Translations under genes and position numbers: made by a program
Notes under the pieces: generated by a model
Seen by the model: the letters and a program-made list of their open reading frames with translations, nothing else
What the model was told of the DNA's origin: nothing
Databases searched by the model: none
Shown here: positions 36,320 through 43,515 of the stretch, in pieces
Position numbering within the stretch: position 1 is the first letter of the stretch
Layout of the letters: each line of letters opens with the position of its first letter
NCBI RefSeq assembly: GCF_900107705.1
Contig: NZ_FNRE01000006.1
Coordinates: 62,001 to 126,000 of the forward strand
Direction: 5' to 3'
Origin: Prevotella sp. tc2-28
GTDB lineage: Bacteria; Bacteroidota; Bacteroidia; Bacteroidales; Bacteroidaceae
Length of the DNA: 64,000 nt

Positions 36320-39300
36320 ATGAAGAAATTGATTATTTCGCTATTCACACTACTCTTTACAACAGGTTCCAGCATGGCTGAAACGGTAAAACCCTGGACC
36401 TTCTGGTACTGGATGTATGGGGCTGTTTCAGAACAAGGTATCAAAGCCGACCTGCAAGCTATGAAGAACGTAGGCCTGGGAGGTTGTTACCTGATGCCCA
36501 TCCGCGGGGCAGCAGAGAACCCGGAATACCAAGGTCAGGCTAACGCCATGAGTGAAAACTTCTGGAAGATGACAGACTGCGCCTTCGAAGAGGCCGACCG
36601 TCTTGGACTGGGCATGGGCATTCATATCTGCGACGGCTTTGCATTGGCTGGTGGTCCTTGGATCAAACCTGAGGAGTCTATGCAGAAGATTGTGTTCTGC
36701 GATACCATCGTCCGCGGAGGCTATCATAAGTTTAAAATGCCAAAGCCTCAGCATTATAAGAACTACTACAAGGACATTGCCGTCTACGTCATCCCCGTTT
36801 CCGACCTCAATCAAGAAACCTTTGCCTTCCGCTATGCCGACTTGAAGACCAAGTACTCTTTCAAAAAAGGGAAGACAAAATGTTCGCCAGAGGTAAAGAA
36901 GAACGATAAAGGTGTCTACTGTGCCGACAAGGCTTGTTGGCTGCAGTACGAGTTCGCCAAGCCCACACTGATATTCAATATTGAGATAGAGTCATCGGGC
37001 AATAACATACAATGCCAACGCTTACTGGTGAAAGCTTCTGACGACGGTGTCAGATTCCATACTGTAAAACAACTGGTGCCACCCAGACAAGGATGGCAGA
37101 ACACCGATTACAATACGACATTCAGCATACCGCCTACGAAGGCCCGCTTCTTCCGCTTCGAGTGGACACCTGCCGGCACAGAGCCTGGTGCAGAGGACCT
37201 GGATGCCGCCAAGTGGAAACCCGTGTTCCGCATGAAGGACCTCAAGCTAGGAACACTCCCAGCGATTGACAACTGGGAAGGGAAGAGCGGTCTGGTTTAC
37301 CGCATCGCACCCGATACGCCTGAAAAGGATGTACGCCGTAAGGATATGACCTTCTTCAACCAAGTTGTAACAACCAAGATGCAGGGTGACGTCTGTGAGC
37401 TGAACCTGATTGGTGGTACCTACCGCGTACTGCGTATGGGCTATACATCAACAGGACATACCAATGCAACTGCCGGCGGTGGTCAGGGTCTAGAGTGCGA
37501 CAAGTTCTCACGTGAGGCTGTTGCCAAACAGGTTGACAACTGGTTCGGTCAATTTATGAAACGTCCCCATCATGAGGTGGTCAAATTCTTGCATGTTGAC
37601 TCTTGGGAGTGTGGTAGCCAGAACTGGAGTCCTCGTTTTGCTGAGGAATTCACCCGCCGTCGCGGCTATGACATCCTACAGGTGTTGCCCGTCATGGCTG
37701 GTGTACCCTATGCTCACGCAGACATCATTCTACGTGATGTACGCAAGACCATCGAAGAGTTGAAGAATGAGGCTTTCTTTGCCACCGTTGCTGAGAAAGC
37801 ACGTCAGTATGGTGTGGAGGTGTCTTTCGAAAATGTGGCTCCTACGATGGTTTCTGACGGTATGAGCCACTTCCGGTATGCCGATGCTCCCATGGGCGAG
37901 TTTTGGCTTAACTCACCAACTCACGACAAGCCCAACGACATGTTGGATGCCATCAGTGCCGCTCACGTCTATGGAAAGAACATCATACAGGCAGAGGGAT
38001 TCACAGAGGTTCGTGGTGTCTGGGACGAGACACCGGCTATGGTAAAGCCTCTGTTGGATCGTAACTTCGCATTGGGTATGAATAGGCTCTTCTTCCATGT
38101 GAACACACATAACCCATGGCTTGACAGAAAACCGGGTATGACGCTCGATGGTATAGGACTCTTCTTCCAGCGCGACCAGACATGGTTCCCTGAGGCGAAA
38201 GGTTTCGTAGACTATATCACACGCTGCCAGACACTGCTGCAAGAGGGTAAACCCGTTGTCGACATCGCTGTCTACACAGGCGAAGAGATTCCTTGTCGGG
38301 CTTTTACACCTGACAAGTTGGTGAACGTACTGCCTGGTTTGTTTGGGCCTGAGCGCATAGCCGCTGAACAAAAACGGCTTGCCAACGACGGACAACCTAT
38401 GATAGAATCTCCTGTTGGCGTACGCCACGCGGCAGGTATCCTTGATTTGAAAGACTGGGTGAATCCGCTGCACGGCTATCAATACGACTCCATGAACAAG
38501 GACGCCCTGCTTACCCGTCCCTTTAGTTACAAGATGCTGGTCATCCCCATAGGTGTTTCGGTTTCAGAGGAAGTGAGCAAGAGAATCAACGAACTGCGCC
38601 AACAGGGTGTTCAGATTGTTGAGCGTCCTTATCAGTCGACAATGCTCAACGGCATTACACCTGACGTAGTGCTGCCTGAGGGTATTGCATTCTGTCACCG
38701 TCAGAGCAATGACAAGGAGATCTACTTCCTGTCTAACCAGCAGGATAAGGCGATGACGTTCAAGCCGACCTTCCGCAGCAAGTTGTCCGTAGCTACCATC
38801 TACCGCGCCCAGACCGACGAGTACGAGTCGCTGGGTGATGGCACTATCACGCTGGCTCCCTACGAGTCCTGCTTCGTACTATTCGCACAGACAAAGGCTG
38901 CTTTTGGTGCCCAATACCAAGGTGTCGAGGACAAGGCTCCAGTATGGACGGAGCAGGCTATCAACTGCAGCGGATGGGACATCAAGTTCAGCGAGAACGG
39001 AGTCAGTCAAAAGGCTGACCAGCTCTTTGACTGGAGCAAGAGCAGCAACGACAAGGTCAAGTTCTTCAGTGGCCATGCCCGCTATACTACGAGCTTTGAC
39101 TTTAGTGGCAAAGTCAAGAGTAATGTACACATGGCACTGCCTAACGTTAAGGACGTTGCCCATGTCTGGGTAAATGGTGTCGACTGTGGCTATGCCTGGG
39201 CAAGTCCCTACGAGGTAGATATTACCAAAGCACTGAAAAAAGGTAACAACAAACTGGAGATAGAAGTGGTCAACACCTGGCATAACGCCCTACGTGGTGC

Positions 39301-39418
39301 CGATCAAGGCAAGGCTCCCTATCAGGGTATCTGGACAAATGCCAAATACCGCACCAACGGCAATGGTCTGTTGCCTGCCGGCCTGCTGACCCAGCCTATA
39401 TTAAAGATTAAGAAATAA
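36320..39418 (+). CDS. GH106-like glycoside hydrolase, possible alpha-L-rhamnosidase
   Basis: 1032 residues with a signal peptide. The N-terminal segment PWTFWYWMYGAVSEQGIKADLQAMKNVGLGG is characteristic of GH106 and related large glycosidases, followed by a TIM-barrel region (CDGFALAGGPWI, HVDSWECGSQNWSPRFAEEF). The C-terminus has a GH2-type sugar-binding domain (HVWVNGVDCGYAWASPYEVDITKALKKGNNKLEIEV). GH106 members release alpha-L-rhamnose, for example from pectic RG-I and RG-II. I could not assign catalytic residues by eye, so the activity is tentative. The lone base between this gene and GH2 shows tight coupling. Confidence 0.7.
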   Translation: MKKLIISLFTLLFTTGSSMAETVKPWTFWYWMYGAVSEQGIKADLQAMKNVGLGGCYLMPIRGAAENPEYQGQANAMSENFWKMTDCAFEEADRLGLGMGIHICDGFALAGGPWIKPEESMQKIVFCDTIVRGGYHKFKMPKPQHYKNYYKDIAVYVIPVSDLNQETFAFRYADLKTKYSFKKGKTKCSPEVKKNDKGVYCADKACWLQYEFAKPTLIFNIEIESSGNNIQCQRLLVKASDDGVRFHTVKQLVPPRQGWQNTDYNTTFSIPPTKARFFRFEWTPAGTEPGAEDLDAAKWKPVFRMKDLKLGTLPAIDNWEGKSGLVYRIAPDTPEKDVRRKDMTFFNQVVTTKMQGDVCELNLIGGTYRVLRMGYTSTGHTNATAGGGQGLECDKFSREAVAKQVDNWFGQFMKRPHHEVVKFLHVDSWECGSQNWSPRFAEEFTRRRGYDILQVLPVMAGVPYAHADIILRDVRKTIEELKNEAFFATVAEKARQYGVEVSFENVAPTMVSDGMSHFRYADAPMGEFWLNSPTHDKPNDMLDAISAAHVYGKNIIQAEGFTEVRGVWDETPAMVKPLLDRNFALGMNRLFFHVNTHNPWLDRKPGMTLDGIGLFFQRDQTWFPEAKGFVDYITRCQTLLQEGKPVVDIAVYTGEEIPCRAFTPDKLVNVLPGLFGPERIAAEQKRLANDGQPMIESPVGVRHAAGILDLKDWVNPLHGYQYDSMNKDALLTRPFSYKMLVIPIGVSVSEEVSKRINELRQQGVQIVERPYQSTMLNGITPDVVLPEGIAFCHRQSNDKEIYFLSNQQDKAMTFKPTFRSKLSVATIYRAQTDEYESLGDGTITLAPYESCFVLFAQTKAAFGAQYQGVEDKAPVWTEQAINCSGWDIKFSENGVSQKADQLFDWSKSSNDKVKFFSGHARYTTSFDFSGKVKSNVHMALPNVKDVAHVWVNGVDCGYAWASPYEVDITKALKKGNNKLEIEVVNTWHNALRGADQGKAPYQGIWTNAKYRTNGNGLLPAGLLTQPILKIKK

Positions 39419-39427
39419 GCGAGTTTT

Positions 39428-40882
39428 ATGAGAAGACTTTTCTGCGCCCTCGCCGCGCTCATCAGTGTCACAGCCAGTGCCAAGGTCACGCTTCCGAAGT
39501 TCTTTGCCGACAACATGGTGCTGCAACAACAGTCGGAATGCAAATTGTGGGGCTGGGCAGAACCAGGAAAGAAGATTCTGGTTGTCACCCCTTGGGACAA
39601 GAAGTCCTATCCTGCAACGGCGCGCAAGGACGGCTATTTCCAAGTGACCGTAAAAACCCCTGAGGCTGGTGGCCCCTACACCATCTCTTTTAAAGATGGC
39701 GATGTCGTCACGCTGAACAACGTCATGATTGGCGAAGTCTGGATATGCTCAGGCCAGTCCAACATGGAGATGCAGATGAAAGGCTTCAAACAGCAGCCCG
39801 TGGAGGGTACTACGGAGGAGTTGCTTCGCTGCAAAGACAACCAACTGCGCCTGTTCACAGTCAAGCGCCATGCCTCGCTAACCCCAGAAAAGGATGTCAC
39901 GGGACAATGGAGCGAGGCTACTACAGCAAGTGTCCGCGACTTTTCCGCCACAGCCTATTATTTCGGACGTGCCTTGCGTCAGGCTCTTGGCGTACCCGTC
40001 GGACTCATCTGTACCTCATGGGGCGGATCGGCCTGCGAGGCTTGGATGAATGCTGACTGGCTGAAAGCCTTCCCGAAGGTAAAGCAGACCATTACCGACG
40101 AGGATGTGAAGAAGTTGCAACAACGCTGTCCTACAGCACTCTATAACGGCCAGCTGAAGCCGCTCATCGGTTATGGCATGCGTGGTGCCATCTGGTATCA
40201 GGGTGAGGATAATGTGCCGCGTTATGATTTCTATGCCCCACTGCTCAAGGCGATGGTTGAAGGATGGCGCAGCGACTGGAAACAAGGCGAATTCCCCTTC
40301 TACTACTGTCAGATAGCGCCTTACGACTATTCCCTCATCCAATGGGAGGGCAGTCAGTATCTGCGTGAACAACAGGCAAAGGCAGAATCAATGATTGCCA
40401 ATGCCCGCATGGCGGTCTTGATGGATGCCGGACTGGAATATGGCATACATCCTCGCAAGAAGCGTCAGGCAGGTGAACGCCTGGCACTACTGGCACTGGC
40501 AAACACCTACGACGTGAAAGGCCTTCCCGACTTTGCCGTATACAAGGAGGTCGTGTTCCAGAACGATACGGCTGTTGTTTCCTTTGACCGTTCTAAGGAG
40601 TGGGTATATTTTGAGCACGGCACCACCAGCAACAACTTTGAAGTGGCAGGTGCCGACCGCGTGTTCCACCCCGCAAGCAAGGTATGGGTGAGCCGCAACC
40701 GTGTCTACATCACATGCGACCAGGTGAAGAAACCTGTTGCAGTACGCTATGCGTTCAAGGATTGGGCCGATGGCGACTTGATGCACGACGGACTTCCCGT
40801 TTCCTCCTTCCGGTCTGATGACTGGGAGAAGCTCCCGGCGGCACCCTCTACCAGCAAGGAGGACTATAACAACCCTAAATGA
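39428..40882 (+). CDS. SASA-family carbohydrate esterase (sialate O-acetylesterase-like)
   Basis: 484 residues with a signal peptide ending near ASAKV. The SGNH-type motif CSGQSNMEMQM contains the catalytic Ser 111, and GTYIGTSWGGSACEAWM-like (VGLICTSWGGSACEAWM) and RGAIWYQGEDNV are typical of SASA esterases. DAGLEYGIHPRKKRQAGERLA likely supplies the catalytic His region. It probably removes acetyl groups from plant polysaccharide side chains rather than from sialic acid, because no sialic-acid genes are near. It starts 9 bp after the GH106-like gene. Confidence 0.85.
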   Translation: MRRLFCALAALISVTASAKVTLPKFFADNMVLQQQSECKLWGWAEPGKKILVVTPWDKKSYPATARKDGYFQVTVKTPEAGGPYTISFKDGDVVTLNNVMIGEVWICSGQSNMEMQMKGFKQQPVEGTTEELLRCKDNQLRLFTVKRHASLTPEKDVTGQWSEATTASVRDFSATAYYFGRALRQALGVPVGLICTSWGGSACEAWMNADWLKAFPKVKQTITDEDVKKLQQRCPTALYNGQLKPLIGYGMRGAIWYQGEDNVPRYDFYAPLLKAMVEGWRSDWKQGEFPFYYCQIAPYDYSLIQWEGSQYLREQQAKAESMIANARMAVLMDAGLEYGIHPRKKRQAGERLALLALANTYDVKGLPDFAVYKEVVFQNDTAVVSFDRSKEWVYFEHGTTSNNFEVAGADRVFHPASKVWVSRNRVYITCDQVKKPVAVRYAFKDWADGDLMHDGLPVSSFRSDDWEKLPAAPSTSKEDYNNPK

Positions 40883-40893
40883 TTTCATAGCTT

Positions 40894-43470
40894 ATGCGAC
40901 GACTTATTTCCCTTCTCCCTTTATTTCTCCTGACGCTTTTACCCTTAAAGGCGCAAACCTCTGTTGCCGGACTTTTCCCCTTGGAGAACAGTGGCCGGCT
41001 AGTGTGGAACTTCAATGCGGGGTGGCGTTTCCATCTGGGTGACGTGGCACAAGCTGCACAAAAGGACTTTGACGATAAGGCCTGGGAGGTGGTCTCTACG
41101 CCTCATACCGTACAATTAATGCCCGCCGAGGCCAGTGGATGTCGCAACTACCAGGGTATTGCCTGGTATCGAAAACACTTTATACTACCTGATGAATGTG
41201 CTGGGCGCGATGCAATCCTTCACTTTGAGGCCATCATGGGCAAGCAGACTATCTATGTCAACGGACAGAAGGTAAAGGAGCATGAAGGTGGCTATCTGCC
41301 CATTAACGTCAACCTCACCTCCCTGGGCTGCTCGGCAGGCGAAGAGTGTGTCGTGGCTATCTGTGCAGACAATAGCGATGACAAGACCTACCCTCCTGGC
41401 AAGAAGCAGATGACACTCGATTTTGCCTATCATGGTGGTATCTACCGTGACGTGTGGCTCATTGCCAAGTCAAAGGTAGCTATCACCGATGCTGTCGAAG
41501 AGCAGCAGGTGGCTGGCGGTGGCATCTTCGTTCACTATGCCAACATCAGCGAGCGCAGCGCAGAGGTCTATGTCAACACAGAGGTACGCAACAGCGATGA
41601 CCATTCGCGAACGGTTACCATAGAACAAACCCTTAGCCCTTCTGGTGCAACAGTGTCGAAGCGCGTCTCTCTGAAGGCTGGCGAGGCCAAGACGATAGTC
41701 CTGCGTTTCATGGTGAAGAAACCACGACTCTGGAGTCCCGAAACCCCCTATCTCTATCAGATAGCTACCCGCATCAAGGATGGACGCCAGTCATTGGATG
41801 GTGGCATCACCCGCATCGGCATCCGCTCGTTCGAGTTCCGCGGCAAGGACGGATTCTGGCTCAACGGCAAGCGCTATCACCAGTTGGTAGGTGCTAATCG
41901 TCATCAGGACTTTGTCTATGTGGGCAATGCGCTGCCAAACTCACAGCAATGGCGCGATGCCAAGCGATTGCGCGAAGCCGGCTTCACCATCATCCGCACA
42001 GCTCACTATCCACAAGACCCGTCGTTCATGGATGCCTGCGACGAGTTAGGACTTTTCATCATCGTAGCCACCCCGGGATGGCAGTATTGGAACAAGGATA
42101 AGGGATGGGACGAGAAGGTACACCAGAACACGCGCAGCATCATCCGCCGCGACCGCAACCATCCTTGTGTACTCATGTGGGAACCCATCTTGAATGAGAC
42201 ACGTTATCCGGAGGCGTTTGCTTTGCAGGCCCTACAGATTACCAGAGACGAGTATCCCTATCCCTATCGTCCCGTAGCTGCTGCCGACGTTCACTCTGCA
42301 GGTGTTGCCGACCACTATGACGTGGTATACGGATGGCCTGGCGACGACTTCAAGGCCGACAAGCCCCAACAGTGCATCTTCACCCGTGAGTTCGGCGAAC
42401 TGGTAGACGACTGGTATGCCCATAACAACCTCAACCGTGCTTCCCGTTCGTGGGGTGAGCGCCCCATGCTGGTTCAGGCCATGAGCCTCTTCCGTTCCAC
42501 TGACGAACTATACAAGACTACAGGACAGTTTATCGGAGGTTGCCAGTGGCATCCTTTCGACCATCAGCGCGGCTATCATCCCGACCCATACTGGGGAGGT
42601 ATCTACGACGCCTTCCGTCAGAAAAAGACCGCATTTAATATGTTTGCTGCCGTGCTACAGCAATCCACGGAACAGCCCATCGTATCCATTGCCCATGAGA
42701 TGACGCAATTCTCGGAGCGCGACGTCACCGTCTTCTCCAACTGCGACAGTGTCCGCCTGACCATGTTCGACGGTGAACACTGCTGGACACTACCCGTCCC
42801 TCACGAGGCAGGTCATGCACCTTCACAACCGGTAGTCTTCCGCGATGCCTGGGATTTCTTCGAGGCACGCGATTGGAGCTACACCAAACGCAACTGGCAG
42901 AACGTAAAGATGGTAGCCGAAGGCATCATTGGCGGCAAGGTAGTTTGCTGCGAGGAGAAGATGCCTTCACGCAGAAGTACAAAGCTGCGCCTTTACGTTG
43001 ACGAGATGGGTAAGAAGCTGGTTGCTGACGGTTCTGACTTCGTAGTCGTTGTCTGTGAGGTTACTGATGACCTCGGACATGTTCGCCGCTTGGCCAAGGA
43101 GAACATCCGTTTCACCATTGAGGGCGAAGGCGAAATTATTGGCGATGCCGCCATCAATGCCAATCCGCGTGCCGTCGAATGGGGCTCTGCTCCCGTTTTG
43201 ATTCGTTCTACCCGCCAGGCAGGAAAAATCAAGATCAAGGCGGAGGTACAGTTCCCTGGAACGCATGCCCCCACCCCTGCAGAACTGGAAATCGAGAGTG
43301 TGGCATACGACCTGCCGATGTGCTTCACCGAAACCCATAAGTCCAATAAGCCCCATGAGGCCCATAAGCCCCATGAGGCCAATAAGCCCAACACCCTCTC
43401 CGAGAAAGAAAAAGCCAAGCTGCTCCAGGAGGTAGAGGCCCAACAGGCCGACTTCGGAATACAGAAATAG
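40894..43470 (+). CDS. GH2 family glycoside hydrolase with repeat-encoded C-terminal tail
   Basis: 858 residues with a signal peptide. The N-terminal sugar-binding domain (WNFNAGWRFHLGD, AWYRKHFILPDECAGRDAILHFEAIMG) and Ig-like domain are followed by the barrel. The acid/base is Glu 435 in EPILNETRYP and the nucleophile Glu 499 in TREFGE. A C-terminal domain includes DGSDFVVVVCEVTDDLGH, a common GH2 accessory module. The last ~55 residues hold a low-complexity HKxNKPHEAHKPHEANKPN tract from 9-bp DNA repeats, then a helix KEKAKLLQEVEAQQADFGIQK. It differs clearly from the first GH2. Activity (galactosidase, glucuronidase or other) is open. Confidence 0.85.
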   Translation: MRRLISLLPLFLLTLLPLKAQTSVAGLFPLENSGRLVWNFNAGWRFHLGDVAQAAQKDFDDKAWEVVSTPHTVQLMPAEASGCRNYQGIAWYRKHFILPDECAGRDAILHFEAIMGKQTIYVNGQKVKEHEGGYLPINVNLTSLGCSAGEECVVAICADNSDDKTYPPGKKQMTLDFAYHGGIYRDVWLIAKSKVAITDAVEEQQVAGGGIFVHYANISERSAEVYVNTEVRNSDDHSRTVTIEQTLSPSGATVSKRVSLKAGEAKTIVLRFMVKKPRLWSPETPYLYQIATRIKDGRQSLDGGITRIGIRSFEFRGKDGFWLNGKRYHQLVGANRHQDFVYVGNALPNSQQWRDAKRLREAGFTIIRTAHYPQDPSFMDACDELGLFIIVATPGWQYWNKDKGWDEKVHQNTRSIIRRDRNHPCVLMWEPILNETRYPEAFALQALQITRDEYPYPYRPVAAADVHSAGVADHYDVVYGWPGDDFKADKPQQCIFTREFGELVDDWYAHNNLNRASRSWGERPMLVQAMSLFRSTDELYKTTGQFIGGCQWHPFDHQRGYHPDPYWGGIYDAFRQKKTAFNMFAAVLQQSTEQPIVSIAHEMTQFSERDVTVFSNCDSVRLTMFDGEHCWTLPVPHEAGHAPSQPVVFRDAWDFFEARDWSYTKRNWQNVKMVAEGIIGGKVVCCEEKMPSRRSTKLRLYVDEMGKKLVADGSDFVVVVCEVTDDLGHVRRLAKENIRFTIEGEGEIIGDAAINANPRAVEWGSAPVLIRSTRQAGKIKIKAEVQFPGTHAPTPAELEIESVAYDLPMCFTETHKSNKPHEAHKPHEANKPNTLSEKEKAKLLQEVEAQQADFGIQK
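43336..43389. repeat. Six 9-bp repeats inside the GH2 gene
   Basis: Units CATAAGTCC, AATAAGCCC, CATGAGGCC, CATAAGCCC, CATGAGGCC, AATAAGCCC follow one another exactly. They stay in frame and encode the HK/NKP/HEA tripeptides near the C-terminus. Confidence 0.85.
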
Positions 43471-43480
43471 CCGATTTATT

Positions 43481-43510
43481 TTGCCGATTCAAAAAATCTT
43501 CGTACTTTTG
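43481..43510 (+). promoter_or_regulatory. Promoter of the propeller-AraC regulator
   Basis: TTG (43481-43483) and TACTTTTG (43503-43510) are 19 bases apart. The ATG at 43516 lies only five bases after the -7 element, so the transcript should begin at or just before the start codon. Confidence 0.65.
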
Positions 43511-43515
43511 TCGCC

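Noticed and set aside
39428..40882. Sialic-acid metabolism role for the SASA esterase
   Set aside because: No sialidase, sialic acid lyase or transporter is in the window; the neighbours are plant cell-wall enzymes.
43336..43389. Possible CRISPR array from the short repeats
   Set aside because: Units are 9 bp, contiguous without spacers, and in frame inside a gene; no cas genes are present.
42967..43443. Minus-strand open frame with a GLMGLMGLIGLM tract
   Set aside because: It is the antisense reading of the 9-bp repeats and the GH2 C-terminus; the apparent hydrophobic repeat is a by-product.
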